From contig CM069598.1 of the NCBI GenBank assembly GCA_035771175.1, forward strand, positions 16,539,438-16,603,437: a DNA stretch of 64,000 nucleotides, in the 5' to 3' direction. Source of the stretch: Paratinospora sagittata (Eukaryota > Streptophyta > Magnoliopsida > Ranunculales > Menispermaceae). The position numbers and the translations under genes were made by a program. Under the pieces are notes generated by a model that searched no databases, was not told the origin of the DNA, and worked only from the letters and a program-made list of their open reading frames with translations. Shown here piece after piece: positions 47,116 through 58,579 of this stretch (positions are counted from its first letter, which is position 1; every line of letters begins with the position of its first letter).

Positions 47116-48400
47116 GAAAATGGATAAATAAAACATAATTTTTTACCATTTTTAGCTAAATATTAAAATAGGACCCATAAGTAATTTTGAGTGGGTCCAA
47201 GTTGATTATTAATCTTTAATATGTGAAGATTAAAAATATATAAGTATTTAGCTATACCCATTTATATATGAATGAGAAATTGAGTCTAAAGTAGCTTACT
47301 TGATATGTATAAAGTGATAAAATTTAAAAATAATTTTTTAGTCTCACATGAGAAAGATAGAATTCTAATTATTTACTTATAAGTGTAGCTCGAATACTAC
47401 ACTTGAATTTTAGCTGACTCACACACACAAGGAAGGCTCAGGAGTGATGTTTTGCGAGGGTAATTGGGCGACTTAGGGCACATTGGTGGGCGCACAACAC
47501 TTTCTACGTACACATCGTCATGAGGAGCTTTCTGTTGTTGAAAATAGAGGCAGATCAGACGGATGAGATGTGTCCGTGAAAGATCGAATCTTGGGCGTCC
47601 AGATATGGTGAATGCAGTTATCTGTCTAGGTGCAATGTACGAAGATCCGACGGTGTGGGATCAGATACGTTGATCGAGATCGTCAGATCACGACCGATTG
47701 GATTGGCCACGATCCAACGGTGTGGGATCGGTTGCGATGAACGAAGCCGTTAGATTGCGCCTAAATCGATCTAATACGATCCAACGATGTACGATCGGGT
47801 GCATCAATGCCAAAAACACACCAAAGGGCTATGTCATAGTGTGCCTTTATGTGAATGATATATTAATTATAGGTAATAATAAAATCATAATCAAGTCTAC
47901 CAAGAAAATGTTGACTAAAAATTTTGATATGAAATATATGGGCGTTGTTGATGTTATTTTAGGGGTTAAAATTTCTAAAATATTTAATGGATTAGTATTG
48001 TCCATAATATTGATTAAGTTCAATAAATATGATACTAGTCCTATAGCAACACCTATAAATGTGAATTTACATCTTATCAAGAATAAATGGCACCCATAAG
48101 TCAATTAGAATATTTACGTATACTTGACAACCTAATGAATGTTATGGTATGTACACGACCTGACATAACATGTGTAATTAATAAATTGAGTCGATTTACA
48201 AGCAATTCGGGCAAGGCTCATTGGAAAGCTTTGATTATGGTACTTAGATATCAAAGGTACACACAACACTATAGATTGCATTATACAAGATATCCACCTG
48301 TTCTAGAAAGATATAGTGATGCAAACTGGATATTTGATTCGAAAGGCACAAAATCTACGAGTGGATATGTGTTCACAATTGAAGGAGGCGATATCATGAA
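47111..48400 (+). mobile_element. Ty1/Copia relic in the TPS copy 0 intron
   Basis: An LTR-like part begins TGTTGGAAAATGG at 47111. It contains three GATCC.ACG.TGT..GATC repeats at about 47645-47790. RT and RNase H pieces follow (47815-48400): VIVCLYVNDILIIGNN with YVND instead of YVDD, VMVCTRPDI, and YSDANW. Gag, protease and integrase are missing, so a large internal deletion occurred. Both ends are uncertain. Confidence 0.6.
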
Positions 48401-48554
48401 AATCCTCAAAATAAACATGTATAGACAGATCCACTATAGAATTTGAATTTATACCTTTTGTCTGTCCTTGGTATTGGTCAAACAAAAAATTACATATAAA
48501 TCAATCTAAGAGTTACATTAATTAATTAAAATTATACAAACAAAAATAATAAAT

Positions 48555-48960
48555 AATTAAGCATTTTTAATTAATTATGTAACAAAAAATAAATCATATA
48601 TATTTAATGGAGAATAATAATTTATTAATTACAATGCATGTAATATATAATATGAAACTATAATACTGATATTAATTGTGAAACATGAGGAATAAAGAAC
48701 TAAGTATGAGTAAATGAAGTTGACCTTCATGAAGATGTAGTTTAAAGAACGCTCACGTTAGAAAGTTTTTAATGGGAATTAGTATTATGGGTTAAAGAGG
48801 AAAGAATCATATAAAATTTGATATATTGATATATACTAACATAAAGGTGAAGTTTATGAATAACATGTGATAGTTCAGTTGGTTGAAGAATTGAATATAA
48901 GTGAGGTTGAGGTTCAGATCTTGAGTTTTGTTGGAAGGGTCAACTCAAACGCTTACTTGA
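48555..48960 (+). repeat. Segmental duplicate upstream of TPS A (partner of 57763-58150)
   Basis: The sequence from AATTAAGCATTTT, through TATTTAATGGAGAATAATAATTTATTAATT and CTTCATGAAGA.GTAGTTTAAAGAAC, matches 57763 onward with few changes. It includes a degraded SINE head (GTGATAGTTCAGTTGGTTGA at 48867-48886) that later loses similarity. It marks the left part of the TPS duplication unit. Confidence 0.8.
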
Positions 48961-49383
48961 CGAAGAGTGCTAAAATAATTTAAGATATATATTTAAACCT
49001 ATACTCAAATTACGTAATAATACATTACACCATCACATCATGATAGAGAAAAAGAAAAAAAGAAATATTCTTCACTTACCATATATCACATCAACATAAG
49101 TATAATTTTAAGTATAATTTTTGGATCATAAAAGTATTTTTCAACTTAGTTTACTATCTATAAGGTCCGCAAAAATATACACTCATATATGCTAATTATA
49201 TCTTTTCCCATTCTTTCTCAAGGCGCGTTGAACGTGTTGATGATGGGGTTGGTTGGAACACACTAATAATGTGAGAAAATCGAATCCCCCCGTCGCTGAT
49301 CACAGGGAGCCTTTCCCATAACAAAATGACAATAAGTACCCTAAGGTTTGACAACCGTACCAATATCAATTTTGCTAGCTAGT

Positions 49384-49391
49384 TATAAATA
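49384..49391 (+). promoter_or_regulatory. TATA box of TPS A
   Basis: TATAAATA lies 59 bp upstream of the ATG at 49443. It is conserved in the other copies. Confidence 0.5.
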
Positions 49392-49823
49392 ACACTTCCT
49401 TGTGTTCAAACTTAAATAAATCAATTTTGCTTGCTCATATCAATGTCATCTAAAGCCTCCATTTCTAACCCAACTACATCTTTGAAAAATGAAATTGTTC
49501 GTCGGTCCACATATTACCACCCTAGTGTTTGGGGCGATTACTTCTTAGAGTACACTTTGGATATTGGAGTTAGTCTTCCTAATCTTAATCTTAATAATAT
49601 AATCTTATATATAAGAGATTTTTCTCTTTATGTGTTTACGTGGATTACTTCTTTAATGCATCTTTTATATTAATTAATGGGTTTGATATTTTTTGAAAAA
49701 TACCCAAATGGGTCATCTTCAAGAATCAAGAATGCCTGCAAGGAATTATTCTCTTCAATTGATTAGCCGGAACAAATCAATTCTTTTTATTTTCATTTCT
49801 TCATCGATGTAACGATGTTCCTA

Positions 49824-50000
49824 GGGGTGTTCATCGAGCCCGACCAAACTGAAAAACTGAACCAAACTGATGTGATCAGTTCGATTTTTGTGAAGTTCAG
49901 TTTAGTTTTCAATTTAAGGAATGAAAAAATTGATCGATTCAGTTCGGTTTTCGATTTAAACATTAAAAAATTGAATTTAATCCAAACCGAATCAAACTTT
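49824..50000. mobile_element. MITE fragment in TPS A intron 1
   Basis: It starts CTAGGGGTGTTCATCGAGCC and contains alternating AAACTGAA/AACCGAA-like motifs (GAACCAAACTGA, CAGTTCGGTTTTC). Plant hAT-like elements often begin AGGGGTGTTCA. No matching right end (TGAACACCCCT) follows, so only one end is present. Confidence 0.45.
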
Positions 50001-53000
50001 AGGGTAATGCTGTTATTTCTCCTATAACCCTAAGCTTTAAATAGTTTTTTTTTTTTTTTTGGATTGATTGAGTTTGTGTTTCCACACACATAAATGAGGC
50101 TACGTGCATGATCTTTAATTTTATTTTTTTAATTATTTTTATTTTGACTTATAAATGTGTATGTTTTTTTCATTTAGGCATTTAATTCTTGTTCTCAAGA
50201 AGTTGAAACTTTGAAAGTAGAAGTGAGGAAGATTTTAGAAGTGGCTAAAAATGAGCCTTATGCAGTACAAATGAAATTTATTGAAGCACTCCAACGCCTT
50301 GGTGTAGCATACCACTTTGAAATGGAGATTGAAGATGCAATAAAACAACTCTATGATGTCACTCTTCCATTAACACCAATGATCTCTACATCGCTGCTCT
50401 TTGCTTTCGATTGCTTAGACAACATGGATATTACGTTTCATGTGGTAAAAGCCACTTATTCATTTGCTCTAGATCCTTTTAATTAAGAAAAATGATAAGT
50501 GTACATGATTTTAGCACATAAATTTATATAACGTCTACCTTTGTGGTGTATGCTAGATATCTTCAAATCATTTATTGATGGGTGATTCGAGGACATGCGA
50601 TGTAGGGAATGAACTATGTACTGAAAATGAGTGCTGAATAGAAAGTTCACAATATTAATATTAACTTGTCATATATGGATGTTGATGTAACAGATGTTTT
50701 CACCGAGTTCAAAGATGAAAAAGGAGGCTTCCAGTCATACTTAATTAGTGATGTCAAGGGCATGCTAAGTTTGTATGAAGCTGCTCATCTTAGGGTACAT
50801 GGAGAAGATATCCTTGAGGAAGCCCTTCATTTCACTACTACTCATCTTACAGCTTCATTGAGTTCTTTAAGTAGCTCTCCTCTTGGAAGGCAAGTACAAC
50901 ATTCTCTCGACAACCCCTCCACAAGGGCATGCCAAGATTAGAGGCAAGGCATTATATATCTTTTTATCAAGAAAATGACAAGTGGAGCAGCACCGTAAGC
51001 AAGCTTGCAAAATTGGATTTCAATATAGTACAATCATTGCACAGAAAAGAGCTAAGTGATGTTTCAAAGTATTTTCCCATCTTTAACTCCCTTTATTTTT
51101 CAAAAAAAATGCTAATTAAAATGATATTTTTTATAAACACATTTTTCTTATATAAAAAAAAAAGATCTTCTGATCTTGTACTTAATGCATAATTTGAAAT
51201 GTACTTAATGCATTATTTGAAAGAAAAATGTTTAAAATACTCTGGGTGCCAACTTTATTTTCTAATGCTGGCATCCAGCTCTCTTGAATTTTTAAGGACG
51301 CGCATATATTGTCCAACATTCTAACATTTAATAGAGGCTGAGTATCAGCGTTAGCACCCAGCGTATCTATGGCATGACTCAATTTGAAAATGTTGTAGTT
51401 GATTTTATGTCATTTGAAATACATGCATAACAATTGTTACTTGTAGGTGGTGGAACGACTTGGACTTTGCTTCAAAGTTATCCTTTGGTAGAGATAGATT
51501 GATAGAGAGCTACTTTTGGGCGAAGGGGGTTTGTTTTGAGCCTTCACGATCCCTTTCAAGAATATTTTTGACCAAATTACTAGCACTGGCAGGAATAATC
51601 GATGATATATATGACGTTTATGGCACAATTGAAGAACTTCAATTATTTACTAATGCTATCCAAAGGTTTTTCACACATACACTTGCTTTTTTTTGGTTTA
51701 ATGATCGGGTGATATTTTAGGCCAACTTACGCGCATTATGGAAAAATACCTCCCCACTTGTTCATCTTTTTTTTTTCTTTTTTTTTTGTCTTAGTCTTAG
51801 GTATCAAATGATTCAATAATTATTTTGTTAATTAGGTGCGATGTTGCTGCTATTAATCTACTTCCAAAATATATGAAAGTATGTTAGCAGTCACTCTTGG
51901 ATGTTTATGATGAAATTGAGGAAATGATGAGCAAGGAGGGAAGATCTTTTCATGTATATTATGCAAAGGAAGGCGTACGCATCAATGTCATGACATACAT
52001 ATCATTTATATATCATGATCATTTATTTAGTAAAATTATGATAATGTACATATATAACAACCTAATTTCCTTATTTGTTATTATGGTGTAACAGATGAAA
52101 GATTTAACTAGAGCTACTTTATGGAGGCAAAATGGTGCAACAAAAAATATATGCCAAAAGTTGAAGAGTACATGCGCAATGCATTAGTATCATCTGGATA
52201 CTACATGATGACTACTGCATCTTTTGTTGGACTGAGAAATGTATTATCCAAGGAGGCTTTTGAATGGGTGAGGAGTGACCCAAAGCTTATTAGAGCTTCG
52301 TGTATAATTGCTTGACTTATGAATGATTTGGTATCCCACAAGGTATAATATTTTTTAATTTATGAAAAGTCTTTTTTTTTTGTTTGATAAAATGGATGTA
52401 AGGAGGGATATTGAACCTATATTTGACGGCGAACATTGTGCACATATGCCCACATACATCTAAAAAATATTCTTACTGCACCTATGTCAGAGCCAAAGAC
52501 TACAAGCAAGCCCCAGGACGTAGATGGCAAACCTTTCCACATTAAGGCCACCAAGGCAACTTGAATTCTGGTCATTGCGAGAGCGTTGCAATTGCTCAAC
52601 CAAGCCCAAGTCTTTCATAATACCCTTTTAAATATGACAGTCGGGCTAGAGTGACATGAAAACACATCGATTAAAACAATCCAATGGTATATTGATGATT
52701 GTTTTTCTACCAATGCACCCCTACTACTATATAATGCTACTTCAACATTTTCCTTTTTAATTCTGATTTTGAGGAAATGCTAGGTTTAATTAGTCACTTA
52801 TATAGCTTCAAAACTTGTTTCAATTTATGAAGCTTGAACGAGACAAGGGAGATGTTGCCTCAGCTGTTGAGTGCTTTGTAGAAGAATTCAGTGTCAAAGA
52901 GCAAGAGGCGTATAATGAGCTTAACAAAATGGTGGAACAAGCATGGAAGGATTTAAATGAAGAGAGCTTAAGAACAAACAATACCATCATCTCCATGCCT

Positions 53001-53041
53001 CTAGTAATGTGTGTCATAAATCTTTGGCGTATGATCCATGT

Positions 53042-54406
53042 TGTAATACCTTGTATTTCACAAAAAAAAAAATTACTATTTAGGCAACGCCCGAACGTTC
53101 AGGCGCATGAAAGAACGTTCAGGCGCAAAAATCTCTATATAAGGAACCCTCCTCATTTCTCATTCCTCACACCAAATCACCTTCTCTTTGATTTTCTTCT
53201 CCTTTCCACGCATTCTAAGTTTTTAGTTTTTGAGACTTTCTGTCCGAGACTCTCGGTGCGGTGCAATGAAGTTCTGTCCGGAGGAAAGCGGCAGATCTGA
53301 AAGAAGAAGTTTTTATCTGAAGGTGGGGAACAAAACATAGGTTTGCGTGTTTCATAACTTTTATTAAAGTTTATATTCAATTATTATTATGTCTACTATT
53401 TATTTACGCTGCATTATGTCATATATTGTTTATACTGCCACACTTATGCCTGTATATTTGGAATTCATGTATTGCACTGCTATAATGTCGGATTTGTGGT
53501 CAATCTGACTCAACTACACTCGGTCTTGTCCTCAGTGACTTTAAATAGTGAACGGAAGGCAGCGGGCTGCCCTAGGCGATTGGTATTTAAGCAGACCTTG
53601 TGTCTCACCTCTCAACTGGGGACTGATGTAGTTTGTCTTATTGAAAGCTATCAGCTTATACAGTAATACTGAATGTCCTAATCTTGCACGTCGTGATACC
53701 GACCCTGATAAGGATCACCAGACGTTGCCAAAGTCAGTCTAAATGACAAGAAAAGACTAGACCAGTAGACTAGACCAGTTCATGCATTGGCATCATACAT
53801 ATCACCACCTAGGGACGTATATGGTTTATGACTCATAAAATAGTTAGGAGCATTGCTCGCTATTCATTACATTTCTCTGGATAGGGACGTACATGAGAAC
53901 CCGACTACACCCGGGGAGGGACTTCAGTACGTGAATCCAGAGCATCGTTCCTGTACATGAATTCAGGCGATGTACGTTCATCAAACAATTACGAGACGGT
54001 GTCATGCATACATTCATATTGATTGATTATAATGCTCACATGTGTATTTAAGATATTTGATATTGAAGTATGCTTTATTAATTGTTATACTCATGCACGA
54101 TTTACCCACTGAGCGCGTTAAGCTCACTCCATTATTATCCAATCTTTCACAGGAAATTAGGGTGGACTGGGTGCAGGTTATGGGGCCCACATTTTATACC
54201 CTTTGTTTAATTCATTGGGAATTTTGGGAGTATGTTCCCTTGACCATTTTATGTACAAAAATATTCTGAATTAAATGAAATCAGATTTGTACTATGTATA
54301 CTGTATTTTCGCTGCGCACTCTGTTGTTACCATTGTTATTGTTTTAAATGCGCGCCCCGTCCGCGAGTGTACCGCTGATTTAGGCGCGTCCGGACGGGGT
54401 GTGACA
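53042..54406 (+). mobile_element. Solo LTR in the last TPS A exon (TSD CATGT)
   Basis: It begins TGTAATACC and ends GGGGTGTGACA and is flanked by CATGT at 53037-53041 and 54407-54411. Copy B has the same exon without this insert, so the empty site is visible in the window. It is homologous to the solo LTR at 16566-17876 (opposite orientation), for example GGACGTA..TGGTTTATGA, GAGCAT/GATGCTCGCTATTCAT and ACGAGACGGTGTCATGCATAC. It lies inside coding sequence about 100 bp upstream of the TPS stop. Confidence 0.95.
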
Positions 54407-54511
54407 CATGTCATATACAAGCACGAAGATGGATTTAGTTATTCAAATGTAAGGTTGAAAGAACACATAACGTCACTATTCATAGATCCTGTAGTAGATG
54501 TGGAACCATGA

Positions 54512-54970
54512 TATGGATTTCCAATCATCTAGCTATTTTCCTAAAAGCACTTAATATGCATGGGGATAACTGTTCAATCTCCATTACATGAAGTAAATAA
54601 GGAAATTGTACCATTTATAATGGTATGCCTTGGTACTGAAACATGGGCCATTATTTTAATAGATTGATTTCAAGTTATTGTATTACTAAAATAAATTGTA
54701 TTTTCTCTAATTGTAGGATTTCTACCTTTGTATCTTTCTTTTTAATGAAGTGTTTGGCATATCTTTTATATTAAAAATTAGTTATAAGGCTAAACAGTAA
54801 TTTAATAAATCTTCACTTCCCTACTTGTCTCCTTCTTTTAAGCTTACTTTATGTTTTTTTTTTTTTCAAGTTATAAACTTTTGAATCTTGACATTTTTAC
54901 CATTCTTCTCACACTTATAACTAATTTTAAAAAGAGTACATTGATAGACGTTTGTTCAGCCTCATGGATC
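54512..54970 (+). repeat. 3' flank of TPS A, duplicated at 62913-63374
   Basis: This downstream sequence matches that of TPS B with few changes until about 54970/63374, where similarity stops after CATTGATAGA.GTTTGTTCAG. It contains likely 3' UTR (ATTAAATAA-like signals). It defines the right edge of the duplicated unit. Confidence 0.85.
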
Positions 54971-55669
54971 CATGCTCACCCTAGAGCTATTCTCAAACAC
55001 CTCACCTTTCAAGGTTCAATCATCTCCCAATTAATCCTTCTTGACGCAGATCCTCTTACCACAAATGACTCAAAATAGACAGTTGCAAAAACATCGTTGA
55101 TAATCTAAGAAGCAATCCCAACAACCCCAGCTTAGCTGCCAAAATATTGAAGTTGTGATACCCCAGGTATTGGATTATTATACCTCCAATCAGTAAATTG
55201 CTAAATATATGTTAATCATTGTATAATTTAACATGGTTAGTATCCGGTATAAATTGCTAAGGTTTCTTAGAATAGACTAATAAATACCTAATACCTAAGT
55301 CAAGTGTTCAATCATCATCAAGGCCTTGGTAGGCCAAGAGAAGTATTAGCTAAAAAGTATTGAAGAATGTTCTGCAAAGAGGAATTTTGTAAACGTGATG
55401 CTCTTTCACCATATTTGTTCATCTTATGAGTCACGTCTCTTTCCTTTCAAATGTTTAAAGAACAAGATGCATTTCAATTAAGAGGGCTTCAACACATTTC
55501 AAGTTGCTCTCTCATTTCCTACTTGTAGTAAATCAAAAGAAAATTCATGTTGATGTGACAAGATAACCATTATTGATGGACGATCCATGATTTAAATGAT
55601 GAAAACTGTTGTTGTGATGATACAATCGTATCAATATGAAACTATTGTTCTTGTCATGTTGTCACAACT
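54971..55669. other. Unassigned intergenic DNA
   Basis: A short open frame ends at 55078 (ILKHLTFQGSIISQLILLDA) and may be a fragment of a protein, but I do not recognise it. At 55155 TGTGATACCCCAGG could be an LTR start; no partner end is seen. Confidence 0.3.
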
Positions 55670-56090
55670 ATTATGGGTTGGCAACGTGTGGCAATACTAC
55701 CTAGTAGAGCAACACTTGCTTTGTGCTCAAACTCAAATAGATCAATGTTGAAAACTTGGAAAACGATAATCATGATTTGGGTATTGTCTGTCTTTCAAGT
55801 AGTACCCAACCAGAGGTGGCCTTATTTTCTTCATGTTTGTCTTTCCTTTTCCATTAGGAATTTACAATAAATGTGAAAATAATAATGTCTACAATAATAT
55901 GAGCATGAAAGAAAAAGGTTGTCCTTTTAGAGATATGAGGGGAGACAATTAGATTTGAAATTAAATAAATGATGTGTGTGTGCCGATAAATTGTGTGGTG
56001 GAGCGGAGAGGAGAAGAAATTAAAGTTATCGGAAGTCTTGTCAAATAATGACAATCTTAACTCCCTTGACGATGAGTGCTAAAGTTTACG
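55670..56090 (+). repeat. Rearranged TPS promoter block without exon
   Basis: 55670-55745 matches the end of the TPS upstream block (CAACACTTGCTTTGTGCTCA, AACTCAAATAGATCAAT), but the TATA box and neighbouring bases are deleted. At 55746 it switches directly to the start of the next block (GTTGAAAACTTGGAAAACGA), which continues to about 56090. The two halves are in reversed order compared with copy 0, as expected at a tandem-duplication junction. No TPS exon follows. Confidence 0.75.
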
Positions 56091-56989
56091 TCGTATGTGT
56101 CCAAATTACTATAGTCGGTTATCTCTCTTTTTATCTTAAATTGATATTATTTCTACTATTTTCTAAACATGTTCATTTTTTATTTTACCTTTTTAAAGTT
56201 TTACTAGTACATATTTATTTTAGCATTCGACATTTTTATTAGACTTAATTTGTTAACATATTTTATCACATAGCATGGCCGGCCGTAATTGCAATTCTAT
56301 AAAACTTTACCTTTAAATTTAATGGGACGAATCTATCATATAATATTCAAAAAACATTCTTTTACTTAGACCCAACCTACTTTAGTTCTATAGTTTACAT
56401 TCTCGTCTATTTCTCCTTTTTTATTTAATGAATTTCAAATATATAAATTTTTTACTTTTTGGTATCTCTTAACTTCCAATCTTCACTTTCTTTAAAAAAA
56501 AAAAAAAAAAAAAAGACTTGTAATCTTTACTATCTCTTCATTTGTCAAAAATATAAATAATAATGTATAAAATTTATGACTAAACTATCTTATTTGTATT
56601 TTAAAAAACTCACTATAGTATAGCAAAACGTAATTTTATAATAGAACAATGTGATTAGTAGAGTATTTTAGATAAGATAAGAAAAATAATAACTCTAAAT
56701 ATACGTACGACAAAAAATATTTACTCTAACTATATGCTTTATAAATTTTCTTTTATTCTTTTAAGAACATAAGCATGTTTTATAAATTTTTACCAATGGT
56801 ACATAATAAGTGCATATAAAAAATGTTCTTTTTATCTAAATTTAACTCTAATTTTAATAAATAATGCCTAAACTTTTTTTAATATGAAAAGACAAAATGG
56901 GACAACCGACTTGTGGCAGACTTTGCCACCCCACCAATTGATGTTTCGTGAAGTGAACGCGTGAGATATTTTTATAAGATATAGAGCTG
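56091..56989. other. AT-rich intergenic DNA
   Basis: I see no coding region. There is an A-run at 56494-56513. The sequence becomes less AT-rich at about 56890, approaching the tandem repeat. Confidence 0.35.
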
Positions 56990-57207
56990 TCTCCGCGTAC
57001 ATAGTGCGATACTGTAAAGTCTTGACATTTCTGTATGTACGATACTGTAAAGTCTTGACATTGCTGATTAAAGTAAAGAGCCTCGACATTACTGAAACGC
57101 AGTCTCCGCGTACATAGTGCGATACTGTAAAGTCTTGACATTGCTGATTAAAGTAAAGAGCCTCGACATTATTGAAACGCAGTCTCCGCGTACATAGTGC
57201 GATACGG
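56990..57207. repeat. 80-bp tandem repeat with GC-richer, CG-containing unit
   Basis: TCTCCGCGTACATAGTGCGATAC starts units at 56990, 57103 and 57183, with units of 113 and 80 bp. Inside, ACTGTAAAGTCTTGACATT occurs three times and AGAGCCTCGACATTA twice. The unit is far richer in CpG than its surroundings. Confidence 0.85.
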
Positions 57208-57762
57208 CAGAATGACGCATTGAAATTTAAAATTTATTTATATATTATTATTTTTATTTGATATAAATTAAGTTTATATTAGGTTAGAAATCACTTAATC
57301 TATAAACTATATTTATGAGATAAAGAAGGAGAAGAAATACAAACAAAAAAGAAGAAGAAATAGGTACAATAAGAATAAGAAACAAAGTAGAAGAATAGTT
57401 GACGAGTTTTACGTAAAAAGCTAAAATATTATGATTTGGGTTTGTGACGTTGGGGTTTCGTTAGTTTTGCGATTTAGTAGCTTTATGGGACAATTATTTT
57501 AAGGGTTAATGATAGGTTCAATTCAGGTTGGGTTGAGTTGGGAGTGTGTCAACCCATAATCCAATCTGAATCGTTCAAGTTGAAATTTTTTAACCTCACA
57601 CACTCAGATCAATCCAACCTATTGGGTTGTGTTTTGGTCAGTCAGGTTAGCTTACACCCATATGAAAATCAAATTGATTAGTTTGGCTCAATATGGTTAA
57701 AGTTTATATCCTAATACAATCGTTATGGGTTAACCTAATTCATTGTCAAGGTTGCATCCACC

Positions 57763-58074
57763 AATTAAGCATTTTAAATTAATTATGTAACAAAAAATAT
57801 ATCATATATATTTAATGGAGAATAATAATTTATTAATTACAATGCATGTAATATATAATTTGAAACTATAATATTGATATTAATTGTGAAACATGTGGAA
57901 TAAAAAACAAATTGAGAGCAAATGAAGCTGAACTTCATGAAGACGTAGTTTAAAGAACACTGATGTTAGAAAGTTTTTAATAGGAATTATGATTAGGCGT
58001 TTAAAGTGGAAAGAATCATATAAAATTTGATATATAGATATATACTAACGCAAAGCTGATGTTTATGACCAACA
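57763..58074 (+). repeat. Segmental duplicate upstream of TPS B (partner of 48555-48866)
   Basis: The match begins at AATTAAGCATTTT and continues collinearly into the SINE. Differences are mainly single bases. In B the TPS start lies about 2.28 kb downstream, in A only about 0.89 kb, so extra promoter blocks were gained on the B side or lost on the A side. Confidence 0.8.
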
Positions 58075-58263
58075 GGTGATAGTTCAGTTGGTTGAGAAAT
58101 TAAATATAAGTAGGATTGAGGTTTAGGTCTCGAGTTCGAGTCTGGGTGTGCCTCCATTTATCTGCCCGTGTTGGGAGGGCCAACCCAAATACTTCTGTCA
58201 TGCTCGAGTCTTGGAGGATTAGTCTCTCCTAAAGAAAAGTAGGACACAAAAGAAAAAAAAAAA
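58075..58263 (+). mobile_element. tRNA-derived SINE
   Basis: It has an RNA polymerase III A box (TAGTTCAGTTGG, 58080-58091) and B box (GTTCGAGTC, 58134-58142), then a tRNA-unrelated body and an A-rich tail to 58263. Length is about 189 bp. A degraded copy sits at the homologous place upstream of TPS A (48867-48960), so it inserted before the duplication. I found no clear target duplication. Confidence 0.7.
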
Positions 58264-58579
58264 GCTCAAGATTATGGATATATAGAATAAAAATAAGAAC
58301 GCAAAAATTGCTGGAAAATACTTATTAATTAGCTGACAAAAGTGAGATTAAATGTTTTTGGTGGAGTAGAGGAATTTGTTGTTATCCGTGGAAAATTTGA
58401 AGATCACTGATCATAGATGCTTATTTGGATGTTATCTTTTGATTATTGTTGTTTATTACGGCTAAAACACTGAACTGTGTCCATTATTCATACAATGCTC
58501 TTTATTGAGTAACCGTGAATAACACTTACTCCTTTATTCTCCACACGTTACATCAAAATAGTAATAAAAAATATGTTTG

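Larger units (their letters stand above)
49443..54511 (+). pseudogene. Terpene synthase A (TPS-a, sesquiterpene-synthase-like), pseudogene
   Basis: Seven exons fit TPS-a structure: 49443-49568, 50178-50444, 50694-51068, 51447-51665, 51836-51974 (139 bp), 52095-52342 and 52833-54511. Exon 1 has an RR...W-type segment without plastid peptide, exon 4 the metal-binding DDIYD ([11 protein letters not shown]), exon 6-7 the NSE-type NDLVSHKLE. These enzymes ionise prenyl diphosphates, usually farnesyl diphosphate in the cytosol. Lesions: frameshift near 50360 in exon 2, a one-base deletion near 50909, TAG at 51885-51887, a one-base deletion near 52115, TGA at 52313-52315 (CGA in copy B), and a 1365-bp solo LTR in exon 7. 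The product and substrate cannot be named from sequence. Introns are GT-AG throughout. Confidence 0.92.

Noticed and set aside
51240..51375. Inverted repeat (CTGGGTGCCAAC / GTTAGCACCCAG) in TPS intron 3 as a MITE
   Set aside because: The arms are only about 12 bp and imperfect, there is no target duplication, and the same sequence is in copy B, so it may be ordinary intron sequence.
58075..58155. Functional tRNA gene
   Set aside because: A and B boxes are present but no cloverleaf with acceptor stem and anticodon arm can be formed; an A-rich tail follows, as in a SINE.
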